Of a stretch of 64,000 bases of DNA, positions 44,063 to 53,522 are shown one piece after another. Within the stretch, counting starts at the first letter, position 1, and each line of letters opens with the position of its first letter. The notes beneath the pieces were generated by a model. The model saw only the letters and a program-made list of their open reading frames with translations. It ran no database searches and had not been told where the DNA came from. Both the position numbers and the translations under genes were made by a program. The DNA is from Shewanella mangrovisoli (GTDB taxonomy: Bacteria > Pseudomonadota > Gammaproteobacteria > Enterobacterales > Shewanellaceae): assembly GCF_019457635.1 (NCBI RefSeq), contig NZ_CP080412.1, positions 2,790,001 to 2,854,000 of the forward strand, given 5' to 3'.

Positions 44063-44620
44063 TTAAACCGTTTCGTGAATTTGTTTTATAACTTTACAGG
44101 GATTACCAACGGCCACACTGTTAGCGGGAATATCTTTATTGACCACACTCCCCGCCCCAATCACACAGTTATCGCCAATAGTCACGCCGGGCAACACGCA
44201 GACATTACCGCCAAGCCACACATGGTGACCAATATGAATAGGCTTACCATATTCTGTGGTCAGGCGCGCGCTAGGTTCGATGGGATGGGTCGCGGTAGAG
44301 AGCAACACATTGGGACCAAACATCACATGGTCGCCAATGGTCACTTGGCAAACATCGAGTATGGTTAAGTTATGGTTAGCGTAAAATTGCTTACCGATGT
44401 GAATGTTATAACCGTAATCACAAAAGAAGTTAGGTTCGATATGGCCGCAATTCGGGATGACCAGCAAATCTCGCAAATACGCCATGCGCGCCTCAAGCTC
44501 AGTAGGATCCGCATGATTAAACCGATGACACATTAGTTTAGCCTGCATTCTTTCGGCTAATAAGGTTTCATCCGAAGCTTTATAGGGTTGACCCGCCAAC
44601 ATTTTTTGCTTTTCTGTCAT
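44063..44620 (-). CDS. maa: Maltose O-acetyltransferase-like hexapeptide acyltransferase
   Basis: A 185-residue left-handed beta-helix acetyltransferase. It starts MTEKQKMLAGQPYKASDETLL (mac domain), followed by PNFFCDYGYNIHIGKQFYANHNL, VMFGPNVLLSTATHPIEP with the catalytic histidine, and GGNVCVLPGVTIGDNCVIGAGSVV. It uses acetyl-CoA to acetylate maltose or related sugars. Confidence 0.92.
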   Translation of the reverse strand: MTEKQKMLAGQPYKASDETLLAERMQAKLMCHRFNHADPTELEARMAYLRDLLVIPNCGHIEPNFFCDYGYNIHIGKQFYANHNLTILDVCQVTIGDHVMFGPNVLLSTATHPIEPSARLTTEYGKPIHIGHHVWLGGNVCVLPGVTIGDNCVIGAGSVVNKDIPANSVAVGNPCKVIKQIHETV

Positions 44621-44748
44621 CTAACTTCAACATTTGCTACTTGTTATAATGACGCAACCCTAACAATCGACTGGCAAAAACACAAGTGACATAACAACTA
44701 TGGGGGAAGATTTGTGCAATGGCGACCCAAAGCGCCGCCTTAACAAAC

Positions 44749-45231
44749 TTAGTCTGGGTGTAACTCAGCAAATAAATACACCAAACATAAGCTGTTTAAG
44801 GGCATCACAGGATTAGTCCAAATCATCCGGCTATGTCGCCCAGCCTCGCCAAACACTTGCAGTAACAAATCAGAAGCACCATCTAATGCTTGGGGATGTT
44901 CAACACAGGATTCGTGGACACTTAATACCCCCTCCAAGCGATAAATTTGCTTGATCCGCGACAATTCACCACACGCCTGTTTAAGCTGAGCAATGGCATT
45001 GAGCGCCGCAAGCCGACAGGCCGCATAGCCTTCAAGCAAGGTATAGTCGCGCCCAAGTTGTCCTTTATACATCAGCTCACCGTTTAAGTAAGGGAACTGC
45101 CCTGATGTCATTAGTTGCGAGCCAACAATCACATAGGGTTCATAATGGCCCAAGGCATTGGCGACTTCGGGCAAAATAATTCCCGCCTCTGCAAGCCTCG
45201 CCTCAGGCGTGGGTTGATGGTACTGATTCAT
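44749..45231 (-). CDS. RidA/YjgF-family protein
   Basis: A 160-residue member of the RidA family, of the longer subgroup (YVIVGSQLMTSGQFPYLNG, YEGYA-like YTLLEGYAACRLAALNAIAQLKQ, and PVMPLNSLCLVYLFAELH at the end). Classic RidA proteins hydrolyse reactive enamine or imine intermediates. The catalytic arginine region reads MIWTNPVMPLN rather than R-x-A-V, so activity may differ. It is the last gene of a five-gene unit and overlaps the upstream gene by 4 bases (ATGA). Confidence 0.85.
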   Translation of the reverse strand: MNQYHQPTPEARLAEAGIILPEVANALGHYEPYVIVGSQLMTSGQFPYLNGELMYKGQLGRDYTLLEGYAACRLAALNAIAQLKQACGELSRIKQIYRLEGVLSVHESCVEHPQALDGASDLLLQVFGEAGRHSRMIWTNPVMPLNSLCLVYLFAELHPD

Positions 45232-46232
45232 AACGCAACCTCCTGCATCATCTGTGTCAGCAGCGGGGCTAACCAGGTTGCCAACATCGCAGGATTATTG
45301 GTTAAAAAATGAGATGCTACTTGATCTTCGCTTAATCCTAAGCGGTTCACGCCATAATCCAACTCGGCCACAATTTGATTAGACAGTGAAATCTTATCCA
45401 ACACGGCAATTTGTTCAGGGGTAAAGTGCTCCGTTAGCCTGTCTTCCCTTGCAAGCAACACAGCTCTGTCTTTACCTCCAAGTAATCCCTTAACATCCTT
45501 AAGCTCACGAATTGCATATTGGTGATGTAAAAATTGTGGATGCCAGAGTGGCACGACGACCCACTCGTTTACCGACACTGCCGACTCAAATGCCGTGACA
45601 CAATCAGCTTGAGTACCCGTTCTAAACTGGTAGCCCGCTGCGGTTAATTGGTATTCTCGCATGATGTTTTTAGAGAAACGGGTAATACCCGCCCCTTCAC
45701 CAATGCCTTGAATTATCGGCCGTGTCCGTTGTTTTACCTCAGGTTTAAGCAGATCTTCGATGCGAGAAACCGCATCCTCGGGCACATAATCCGGTACGCC
45801 CCAGAGTGCATAGGGCTCGTAATGCAGCCCTAAGGCTCGCGTCGCGATTTGGGTCTCAACCTGCTGCTGATATACCCCATGGCTATGGGGCAACCAAGCC
45901 GAACACAGCAAATCTATCTGTCCAAGCTTGAGCCGACTAAAATTTGCCTCGTGCAGCGCATAGCTTATTTCAACCTCTTTGCCCATCAGTCGCATCACGT
46001 GGGCAACCACAGCCGCCGTTACTCGATGAAAACTTAAGTCTGTAACCCCTAACTGGATCCGCGGCGCTGATTTCAACACATGCGCAGTTTGGCCATGCTC
46101 AGCCTGATTAACTTGTTTCATATTCGGTAAATTCATCGCTATCGCTCCAAGGGAAACTAGATTGGATGAGGCAACGCCTGCCAAACTTAGCGTCTGTAAC
46201 AGTTGCCTGCGCTTAGGGTCTATTTGAGCCAT
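45228..46232 (-). CDS. OpuAC-type glycine betaine-like substrate-binding protein, probable Tat or Sec export
   Basis: A 334-residue binding protein. The N terminus has a twin-arginine-like KRRQLLQTLSLAGVAS signal. The body shows LGVTDLSFHRVTAAVVAHVMRLMGKEVEIS, LGQIDLLCSAWLPHSHGVY and EWVVVPLWHPQFLHHQYAIREL, typical of OpuAC/ProX-like proteins for quaternary amines. No permease or ATPase is nearby. It lies directly after the VOC gene and overlaps RidA by 4 bases. The ligand is unknown. Confidence 0.83.
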   Translation of the reverse strand: MAQIDPKRRQLLQTLSLAGVASSNLVSLGAIAMNLPNMKQVNQAEHGQTAHVLKSAPRIQLGVTDLSFHRVTAAVVAHVMRLMGKEVEISYALHEANFSRLKLGQIDLLCSAWLPHSHGVYQQQVETQIATRALGLHYEPYALWGVPDYVPEDAVSRIEDLLKPEVKQRTRPIIQGIGEGAGITRFSKNIMREYQLTAAGYQFRTGTQADCVTAFESAVSVNEWVVVPLWHPQFLHHQYAIRELKDVKGLLGGKDRAVLLAREDRLTEHFTPEQIAVLDKISLSNQIVAELDYGVNRLGLSEDQVASHFLTNNPAMLATWLAPLLTQMMQEVAL

Positions 46233-46694
46233 TTAGACCTCATCCTCAGGCTGAATCGCGAGTCTTTCCATCGCGACGCCCACCACAGCGTTATCCCTCG
46301 CATAGGGGAAAATCATCTCCACAGTGATGCCGTTAGGATCTTCAATAAATAATTGATGCTCACCAATTTCAGGGACGATCCGCTCCCTAAACTCACACTT
46401 TTGTCGACATAGATGTTGCTGTATTTGCGCTAAATCCGTCCCACGAAACGACAAATGATCAACACGACCAGAGCCAAACTGGGCGGCACTTTCTCCTAAA
46501 TAGGCATCTAAAGCCCGGCTGCCGACTTCCACTAAATGCAGCACAGGTTTCTCTGCCACATAGAGCCAATGCCCAGGAAAACCAAACCGCGGCCGCAAAC
46601 CCTGTTTTAACCCCAATACATCTTGAAAAAACGCGGCAGTTTCCGCCAATTTTGGGGTACGGATCGTAAAATGATCTAATCCAACGATGTTCAT
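46233..46694 (-). CDS. VOC-family glyoxalase/dioxygenase-like protein
   Basis: A 153-residue vicinal-oxygen-chelate protein. It begins NIVGLDHFTIRTPKLAETAAFFQDVLGL with the first metal histidine, then VDHLSFRGTDL with the second, and HQLFIEDPNGITVEMIFP with the glutamate. It could be an isomerase, lyase or dioxygenase. It is directly upstream of the binding-protein gene, with no intergenic bases, in a five-gene unit. Confidence 0.88.
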   Translation of the reverse strand: MNIVGLDHFTIRTPKLAETAAFFQDVLGLKQGLRPRFGFPGHWLYVAEKPVLHLVEVGSRALDAYLGESAAQFGSGRVDHLSFRGTDLAQIQQHLCRQKCEFRERIVPEIGEHQLFIEDPNGITVEMIFPYARDNAVVGVAMERLAIQPEDEV

Positions 46695-46716
46695 ATGACT
46701 TTCTCCCTTGTGAGTG

Positions 46717-47892
46717 TTAATTGCCTGGCACGCCGGCGGCTAAGGGCTTAAAGCGAAAAATGTAATACGGCGGCTGGTTTTCGGCTTTACCATGATTTAA
46801 CGCGGCGGATAATGGTAATTGGACGGCGCCTGAATATAGGTAGCCGTCTTTGCCAAAGCTCACGCCATCTGGCCAAACCATACGTTCGTCATGTGCATAG
46901 ATTTGATACTGGCGCGTGTTCGCGGGGATGATGCCAATAGCGCGCTCGCCCACTTCGGTAAGGTAAAGATTATTGGCCGTATCAATACTAAGGCCGCCGT
47001 TGTTGGGTTTGTCGGCGTAGGTTTCCACCTTGGCTGATAAGGCTTGAGGGCTTAAATCAGGATTGAGTAAATCCTCTATTGCCACGCGGTAAACTTTGTC
47101 CTTATTCATTGGCGCAAAGTAAAACCAATGCTCCGCACTATCTAAGGCAATACCATCGGCGCCGACATAGACATCAATACGTTTAGGTTGGGCGCTGTGG
47201 CTATCGATAATGAGTGGCCGTTGTAAATCTGGCATCACACTGTTATCACCTTGCAATACCCGTCGGCTCTTACCCGTGGTGAGATCTACCACGACTAAGG
47301 CAGCCTTATCACCAATAGGACCCGTCGCAATGCCTTCGTCCGCGATGATGATGGCTTGATGGCGAGATGAAATCACAAAGTCATTGTGCTGCGACTCAGG
47401 GATCGATACGGGAAAAGGCAGATGAATAATCCGCTCTAACTGATTTTTACGGGTATCCCACGCCACCAGCTTAGGTTCGATTCGAGGCTCAGCTTGGCCG
47501 GAATCGAGTAGCCAGACTTTATCCTGTTTGTCGGTACGCAGCCCTAAAACCCAATTCAAGCAGGTATCGGGATCTTTGGGTTTACCTTGGGGATCATGAC
47601 ATTGCTGCCAATCTGAGTTCGGAAAGGGAGTGACCTTACCGTTAGCCAGCAATTCCCCCACCTTTATATTAGGTTGATAGAAAGGATGGTAACTAAAGAT
47701 AAGCCTATTGGTTGAGGTAAAGCTAATGCCGCCAACAGCGCCGTCAAGACTGGCAAAAATCTCAGGCTGAACTTGTGCTATCACCTGTTCACTCGACCGC
47801 GCCATCGCCTGTGGTGCCATCAACACTTGGCTCATTAATAACAGACTGGTCGCCAACCTCTTATGACTTGAACATAATGTATGTAAATTCAT
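46717..47892 (-). CDS. Secreted major-royal-jelly/yellow-like protein
   Basis: A 391-residue protein with a Sec signal (KRLATSLLLMSQVLMAPQAMA). The body is a six-bladed beta propeller of the MRJP/yellow type: LNWVLGLRTDKQDKVWLLDSGQ, VGADGIALDSAEHWFYFAPMN, NNGGLSIDTANNLYLTEVGERAIG and MVWPDGVSFGKDGYLY. Some bacterial relatives are called L-dopachrome tautomerase-related. It is probably a periplasmic enzyme or binding protein. It starts 4 bases after the PEBP gene. Confidence 0.85.
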   Translation of the reverse strand: MNLHTLCSSHKRLATSLLLMSQVLMAPQAMARSSEQVIAQVQPEIFASLDGAVGGISFTSTNRLIFSYHPFYQPNIKVGELLANGKVTPFPNSDWQQCHDPQGKPKDPDTCLNWVLGLRTDKQDKVWLLDSGQAEPRIEPKLVAWDTRKNQLERIIHLPFPVSIPESQHNDFVISSRHQAIIIADEGIATGPIGDKAALVVVDLTTGKSRRVLQGDNSVMPDLQRPLIIDSHSAQPKRIDVYVGADGIALDSAEHWFYFAPMNKDKVYRVAIEDLLNPDLSPQALSAKVETYADKPNNGGLSIDTANNLYLTEVGERAIGIIPANTRQYQIYAHDERMVWPDGVSFGKDGYLYSGAVQLPLSAALNHGKAENQPPYYIFRFKPLAAGVPGN

Positions 47893-47896
47893 TGAC

Positions 47897-48499
47897 TTAC
47901 CCCTCTTTCGAACCGGCTAAGAGGGTCAAGCTGGCTTCACCAAGCCGATGCTGCCAAAGGTAAAATCCGACTAGTGCAGGAGTGGCATTGGCATCTATCG
48001 GTAACTTGGCTACATCTAAAGCATGAACAGTCCACACATATCTATGCTCACGACCTTTGGGCGGGCAAGGTCCAAAAAATCCCGGCTTACCTAAATCCGT
48101 ATTCGCCTCAATGGCGCCTGTAGGTAATTCACCGCCATCAATGCCTCCTACCAATGTATTGATTTGCGATGGAATGTTATAAACCACACGATGCCAAAAA
48201 CCACTCCCTGTAGGGGCATCTTTATCATAAAAAGTCATCGCAAAACTTTGAGTGCCCTTAGGAGCGTGTTCCCAAGTTAAAGTGGGGGCAAGATTGGCGC
48301 CAGAGCAACCAAATTGATTCCAATAATATTCAGCGGGTATGGGCGCTCTCGGGGCGAGATTGCTCTGTAAACTAAATAGGGGCACAGCATCTAGCATGAC
48401 AGCATTGGCACTTGGGATATTCAGCAAAAATCCTGTCGTCATTAATGCACAATGACCTAGTAAATGACCAATATAGGCCGATGGAAATCGTTTTTTCAT
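47897..48499 (-). CDS. Periplasmic PEBP/YbhB-YbcL family protein
   Basis: A 200-residue protein with a Sec signal after MKKRFPSAYIGHLLGHCALM. The body shows FGCSGANLAPTLTWEHAPKGTQSFAMTFYDKDAP, FWHRVVYNIP and PCPPKGREHRYVWTVHALD, the phosphatidylethanolamine-binding-protein signature. The start at 48499 has a GTGAG site upstream; an earlier in-frame ATG is less likely. It heads the five-gene unit. Function unknown. Confidence 0.85.
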   Translation of the reverse strand: MKKRFPSAYIGHLLGHCALMTTGFLLNIPSANAVMLDAVPLFSLQSNLAPRAPIPAEYYWNQFGCSGANLAPTLTWEHAPKGTQSFAMTFYDKDAPTGSGFWHRVVYNIPSQINTLVGGIDGGELPTGAIEANTDLGKPGFFGPCPPKGREHRYVWTVHALDVAKLPIDANATPALVGFYLWQHRLGEASLTLLAGSKEG

Positions 48500-48782
48500 T
48501 GGTTTACTCACTTTCTTTAAACAGTGAGTAAGCATAACCATCAGCCTATTTTTGATAAGCCAGATTTCATTAATAGGAGTTTCAAAAATTATTAGATAAT
48601 TACCACATGCTTTTAACTCGCAATTAGATTATGGTGATTCAATAAAAGTAAAAAAACTTACCGTATTATTGATTCATAAAATACATTGAAGGAAATTAAA
48701 TAATCCTTCCATAAATACATTCATTAATAGCCATGAAAAATCACAATATCAGGATACAACAGATAAAATGGAGGATATATCA

Positions 48783-49232
48783 ATGGAGTCAGCCAGTTAC
48801 CAACCATGGTTCCCCCTTAAGCGTAACCTAAGCCCCTATCCACTGATTAATTGCCAACTCAATAACTTATCATTAGCTCTAAGTTGGCAAGGGCAAGATA
48901 CTCACCCTCTGGCAATGGAGATTTACTTTCCAACTATCGCAGGGCTACAAGTCATTGATGAGTCCAGTTATCAAACCCATTGTCATCAACTCGATGTTAA
49001 CAACACACCATTTCCTTTAGAACAAGAATTAAATCACACTATCAAAGAGTACGATTACTTTAATTTACCTTGGCCAATATGGAAGTCGGTAAAAAATGCC
49101 AGACTGCACTGTTATGGACAATTAGGCGAGCATATTTATCAAGCTTTATACAGTTATTATATTATTGGTCAGGAATGTGTTTATTTAATCGATACCGAAT
49201 GTGAGCCTGATATAATTCCCTTATTGTGCTAA
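48783..49232 (+). CDS. Hypothetical protein (149 residues)
   Basis: The ATG at 48783 has GGAGG eight bases upstream; an ATG at 48768 is an alternative. The product starts MESASYQPWFPLKRNLSPYP and has no signal or membrane helix. It is A/T-rich compared with its neighbours. I do not recognise it. Confidence 0.6.
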   Translation: MESASYQPWFPLKRNLSPYPLINCQLNNLSLALSWQGQDTHPLAMEIYFPTIAGLQVIDESSYQTHCHQLDVNNTPFPLEQELNHTIKEYDYFNLPWPIWKSVKNARLHCYGQLGEHIYQALYSYYIIGQECVYLIDTECEPDIIPLLC

Positions 49233-49414
49233 TAAGTCTTTAATCGGCGCCTGCATATGTTGATGATGCTATCTCCCTCGTTCAATGGGTTTTAGCACCA
49301 AAGCCTAATGCTATAACGCATTCTGGGAGAGACTTCACCACTGACGCATTGGCTAACTCTGTCATTTTCATTACACTAGCGTTCCTTCACTCTTCTATTA
49401 GACCGTTTTAGACC

Positions 49415-50038
49415 ATGCCAGATTTTGCCTTACTCGCAGTGTTTATCCCGACTTTCTTCTTTGTTTCTATCACCCCCGGTATGTGTATGACACTCGCCAT
49501 GACGCTTGGAATGAGCATAGGTGTGCGCCGTACCCTGTGGATGATGCTCGGCGAGCTTGTGGGTGTGGCCTTGGTCGCCACCGCTGCGGTTATGGGTGTA
49601 GCGAGCATCATGCTTAACTACCCTGAGGTTTTTCAGGTATTTAAATGGGTTGGCGGCATCTACTTAGGGTATATCGGTGTGCAGATGTGGCGCGCCCGTG
49701 GCAAAATGGCCATGCTCAGCGATGATGACACTAACCCAAGAGCCAGTAACTTCACGCTGATTTCACAGGGTTTTATTACCGCAATAGCGAACCCTAAGGG
49801 CTGGGCGTTTATGGTATCGCTACTGCCGCCATTTATTAATGCCGAGCGCGAAGTCGCACCACAGCTCCTTGCCCTGCTTAGCATTATTATGGTGACAGAA
49901 TTTACTTCTATGCTTGCCTACGCCAGTGGCGGTAAGAGTCTGAGGATATTTTTAAGTCGCGGCGATAATATTCGTTGGTTAAATCGAATTGCCGGCAGCC
50001 TTATGATTGGCGTTGGGATCTGGTTAGCGGTGAGCTAA
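49415..50038 (+). CDS. LysE-family amino acid exporter
   Basis: A 207-residue inner-membrane protein with about six helices. It starts FIPTFFFVSITPGMCMTLAMTLGMSIGVRR, the LysE/RhtB motif, with WVGGIYLGYIGVQMWR and TAIANPKGWAFMVSLLPPF. It exports an amino acid or derivative. The GC-rich hairpin at 50100-50131 follows. Confidence 0.92.
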   Translation: MPDFALLAVFIPTFFFVSITPGMCMTLAMTLGMSIGVRRTLWMMLGELVGVALVATAAVMGVASIMLNYPEVFQVFKWVGGIYLGYIGVQMWRARGKMAMLSDDDTNPRASNFTLISQGFITAIANPKGWAFMVSLLPPFINAEREVAPQLLALLSIIMVTEFTSMLAYASGGKSLRIFLSRGDNIRWLNRIAGSLMIGVGIWLAVS

Positions 50039-50099
50039 TCAAATATTCACTCTTGAGTAATATGTACTTAGCACATCGCTCTTTTGTGTAGACCTATTC

Positions 50100-50140
50100 G
50101 CGTCGCGCCAACGCATTTGTTGACGCGACGCTTTACATTT
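50100..50140. terminator. Terminator between convergent lysE-like and DUF482 genes
   Basis: GCGTCGCG (50100-50107) pairs with CGCGACGC (50124-50131), with CAAC/GTTG inside. TTTACATTT follows on the plus strand. Confidence 0.7.
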
Positions 50141-50147
50141 ATGGTGG

Positions 50148-51416
50148 TTATTGGCCTTTTTTATAGGGCAACACCTCACGCATCTGCTGCATATACACTT
50201 CCATTTGCGCGGCTTCCTCCTGGGTAAAATGTGCGATCGCCCGCTTAAAGTCGGGATGGGCGATATTGTGGTAGGAATAAAGAGCCACAGGCTCGAAGCC
50301 GCGCAACACTTTATGTTCGCCCTGCGCGCCAGCATCAAAGATATCAATGCCATGGGCGATGCAGTATTCAATGCCCTGATAATAACAGGCCTCAAAGTGC
50401 AATCCCTCAAGCTCAACAATACTGCCCCAGTAACGACCAAACAGGCATGTCTGCCCCTGCTCATTGCGGCCCGTAAAATACAGCGCGCCCGCTAACATCT
50501 GCCCTTTCGCATCACTCACCACGAGCAAGACAATCTGCTCGGCCAACCTCTCTGCAATCATGTTAAAAAATGTTGGGGTTAAATAGCCTCTATGGCCGGA
50601 ACGTTTAAGGTAAGTTAGTTGATAACATTCAATAAAATGCTGCCATTGTTGACGGCTAATATCCGCTCCTGCGACAAATTCATATTGCAAACCATAGGGC
50701 TGGAGCTGGGCGCGCTCCTTAAGAATATTCTTGCGCTTACGGGAGGTGAGCGCCGCTAAAAAGGCATCAAAATCTTTATAGCCACGATTATGCCAATGAA
50801 ACTGAGTACTTAAACGCCGAAGCGCGGTTTGATTAGATGCCTCTGCAAATAGTTTTTGCTGCGAAGACGAGACAAATAAGCAATGCCAAGAAGACATAGG
50901 CGCATCCGCATCTACTAATTGCTCATCTAAACACGTAAATACGGCGCAACTTAGCACCTTAATCTCCTCAGCAGAAAGCGTAGGCGACAGCCCCAACCGC
51001 CGCCCCTGCACCGGCGTAAACGGGATGGCATTTAACAATTTAGGATAATATTCAAGACCATGACGCTCATACGCCTGCGCCCATGCCCAATCAAACACAT
51101 ACTCGCCATAGGAGTGGGATTTTTGATAGAGCGGCATCAAAGCCAGCAGCGGTAAATCGATAAAATCTGCGGCATCTTTTGGGCTCTCAATCACGGCATC
51201 TGGCGCTAATTCTAGTGCTAATTCACTGCCAGTTGCGTCGAACACACATAAATGATGTGGCCGCCAGCCTGTCGCGGCACAGGCCGATAAACTCTGCTCT
51301 AAGCTGAGTAAATAGGCATGCTGGCAGAAGGGATTGTCCTTCCCCATCAAGCTATCCCAACTATCTGTAGCAATACTCTGCGCCGCGCTGGCAAAGGCAA
51401 AAATGAGTTGTCTCAT
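50148..51416 (-). CDS. DUF482/FemAB-like peptidogalycan-type acyltransferase
   Basis: A 422-residue GNAT-fold protein. Features of the family are DSWDSLMGKDNPFCQHAYLLSLE at the start, SYGEYVFDWAWAQAYERHGLEYYPKLL, PVQGRRLGL, and LHFEACYYQGIEYCIAHGIDIFDAGAQGEHKVLRGF. It is probably an acyl-transfer enzyme; the substrate is unknown. The gene stands alone. Confidence 0.88.
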   Translation of the reverse strand: MRQLIFAFASAAQSIATDSWDSLMGKDNPFCQHAYLLSLEQSLSACAATGWRPHHLCVFDATGSELALELAPDAVIESPKDAADFIDLPLLALMPLYQKSHSYGEYVFDWAWAQAYERHGLEYYPKLLNAIPFTPVQGRRLGLSPTLSAEEIKVLSCAVFTCLDEQLVDADAPMSSWHCLFVSSSQQKLFAEASNQTALRRLSTQFHWHNRGYKDFDAFLAALTSRKRKNILKERAQLQPYGLQYEFVAGADISRQQWQHFIECYQLTYLKRSGHRGYLTPTFFNMIAERLAEQIVLLVVSDAKGQMLAGALYFTGRNEQGQTCLFGRYWGSIVELEGLHFEACYYQGIEYCIAHGIDIFDAGAQGEHKVLRGFEPVALYSYHNIAHPDFKRAIAHFTQEEAAQMEVYMQQMREVLPYKKGQ

Positions 51417-51524
51417 TAGGCGAATTCTTATCCGTTAAACACACTAAGCAAGATCCAAGGTTGCAATTAAGCCTAATTCTCGGCACATTGCATAGCCAAA
51501 ATGAAAATAAATTCAGGATTGAAT

Positions 51525-53264
51525 ATGCGCCGCGCAGGACCTTTTAGACCTCTTATTCTCGCCATCGCCATGGCACTGCCTTTGTTATCTTCGCCCACTC
51601 TCCATGCCGAAGAGCCTTCGATTTTCAGCCAAATGGCCACGGCACAACCCGTATGGGCAAAGCATGGCATGGTCGCCAGCCAAGAAACACTGGCCAGTCG
51701 CACAGGCATCGAAATTTTGAAGCAAGGCGGTAATGCCGTCGATGCAGCAGTGGCGGTAGCATTCAGTTTAGCCGTGACCTTACCCCGCGCAGGCAATATT
51801 GGCGGCGGCGGCTTTATGCTCGTCCATCTGGCCAAAGAAAACAAAACTATCGCCATCGATTACCGTGAAATGGCGCCATCAAAGGCGAAAAAAGATATTT
51901 TCCTCGATGAAAATGGCGATGCGGTGACTAAATTAAGCCGTGAACATGGCCTTGCAGTTGGCGTGCCCGGCACTGTGATGGGCATGAGTTTAGCCCTTGA
52001 AAAATATGGCACTATGACCATGGCACAAGTCACAGCGCCCGCCATCAAAATGGCGCAGGAAGGGATTAGTGTGACCCCAGATCTGGCGGTATCCCTTGCA
52101 GGCTTAAAACGCCGCATGAGCCAATGGCCCAGCACGGCAGCCATCTTCTATAAGGCCGACGGTAGCGACTACCAAGTGGATGATATTTTAAAGCAGCCAG
52201 AACTTGCCCACTCCCTGCAACTTATCGCCGAGAAAGGCACTAAAGGGTTCTACGAAGGTGAAACCGCAGAGAAACTGGTAAAGGCCGTGCAAGACGCTGG
52301 CGGCATCATGACCTTAGCGGACTTACAACACTACAAAGCCGTCGAGCGTGAACCCGTTCGCGGTCAATACCGTGGATATGAGGTGGTTTCTATGCCACCG
52401 CCATCCTCAGGTGGCGTGCACATTATCGAAATGCTCAATGTGCTGCAGCAGTTCCCTATCGACCAATTTGGCCACAACACGGCGCAAACCATTCATGTGA
52501 TGGCCGAAACCATGAAGCATGCCTACGCCGATCGCAGCGAGTATTTAGGCGATCCCGATTTTTATAAGGTGCCCGTCAAGCAGTTAACCAATAAGGACTA
52601 CGCTCAAAAGATTGCCAGCCAAATTGCGCTAAACAAAACCACGCCTAGTACCGAAATCAAACCCGGTAATCTAGCGCCCTATGAGAGTGACCAAACCACC
52701 CACTTCTCAGTGGTTGATAAATGGGGCAATGCGGTGTCTAACACTTACACCTTAAACTTCAGTTATGGCTCGGGTTTAGTCGCCAAAGGCACGGGGATTT
52801 TACTCAATAACGAAATGGATGATTTTTCCGCTAAACCCGGCACGCCTAACGGTTACGGCTTAGTGGGTGGCGATGCCAACGCGGTGGAAGGTAATAAACG
52901 TCCGTTGAGTTCAATGAGCCCCACCATAGTGATGAAAGACGGCAAACCTTTCTTAGTGACGGGCAGCCCAGGCGGTTCACGCATCATTACCACCACGCTG
53001 CAAATCATTATGAATGTGATTGACCACGGCTTAAACATTGCCGAAGCCAGCAATGCCGCGCGGGTACACCACCAATGGCTACCCGATGAACTGCGGGTCG
53101 AAACCAGCCTGAACCGCGATACCATTTCGTTACTCGAAGCCAAAGGCCATAAGGTGAAAGTACAATCGGCCATGGGCAGCACCCAATCCATTATGGTGAC
53201 AGAGCAAGGGATTTTTGGCGCCACCGATCCCCGTCATTCGGGTAGCGAAGCCGTCGGTTACTAA
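51525..53264 (+). CDS. ggt: Gamma-glutamyltransferase
   Basis: A 579-residue periplasmic enzyme that cleaves glutathione and transfers the gamma-glutamyl group. It has a Sec signal (AGPFRPLILAIAMALPLLSSPTLHA). The body shows SRTGIEILKQGGNAVDAAVAVAF and PRAGNIGGGGFMLVH. Autoprocessing should occur at the threonine in SDQTTHFSVVDKWGNAVSNTYTLN. SSMSPTIV and GSPGGSRIITT follow. The start at 51525 has CAGGA eight bases upstream; an ATG eight codons before is an alternative. Confidence 0.95.
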   Translation: MRRAGPFRPLILAIAMALPLLSSPTLHAEEPSIFSQMATAQPVWAKHGMVASQETLASRTGIEILKQGGNAVDAAVAVAFSLAVTLPRAGNIGGGGFMLVHLAKENKTIAIDYREMAPSKAKKDIFLDENGDAVTKLSREHGLAVGVPGTVMGMSLALEKYGTMTMAQVTAPAIKMAQEGISVTPDLAVSLAGLKRRMSQWPSTAAIFYKADGSDYQVDDILKQPELAHSLQLIAEKGTKGFYEGETAEKLVKAVQDAGGIMTLADLQHYKAVEREPVRGQYRGYEVVSMPPPSSGGVHIIEMLNVLQQFPIDQFGHNTAQTIHVMAETMKHAYADRSEYLGDPDFYKVPVKQLTNKDYAQKIASQIALNKTTPSTEIKPGNLAPYESDQTTHFSVVDKWGNAVSNTYTLNFSYGSGLVAKGTGILLNNEMDDFSAKPGTPNGYGLVGGDANAVEGNKRPLSSMSPTIVMKDGKPFLVTGSPGGSRIITTTLQIIMNVIDHGLNIAEASNAARVHHQWLPDELRVETSLNRDTISLLEAKGHKVKVQSAMGSTQSIMVTEQGIFGATDPRHSGSEAVGY

Positions 53265-53315
53265 TCGCTGATTGGCATACAAGCGCTATGTAAATGGTAT
53301 GGATAGGAGTGATAA

Positions 53316-53359
53316 GGCTAATCGCCAAACTGCTCGATATAGAGCATTCAAGATTAGCC
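53316..53359 (+). terminator. Hairpin after ggt
   Basis: GGCTAATC (53316-53323) pairs with GATTAGCC (53352-53359), with GCTC/GAGC inside. No clear T tract. Confidence 0.4.
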
Positions 53360-53466
53360 GCGGATATTGACTCTCAGCAAGAGTCTAATGAACAACAAAA
53401 GCAGGTTAGTATTTTTAGCAAATGTTGGGCGTTACATTCACTTATCTCCTATCACTGAGTGATGTT

Positions 53467-53494
53467 AATGCCGTGTCTTAATGGACACGGCATT
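53467..53494 (-). terminator. Hairpin after the TonB receptor gene
   Basis: AATGCCGTGTC (53467-53477) pairs with GACACGGCATT (53484-53494) across a 6-base loop. It lacks a long T tract. Confidence 0.55.
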
Positions 53495-53522
53495 TACAGC
53501 TCTAGCTTGCAGGGAAGATTAT

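Noticed and set aside
49320..49400. Possible glycine/lysine riboswitch before the LysE gene (TCTGGGAGAGACTTCACC)
   Set aside because: It lacks the GCCGAAGG-type core and paired stems needed for a glycine aptamer.
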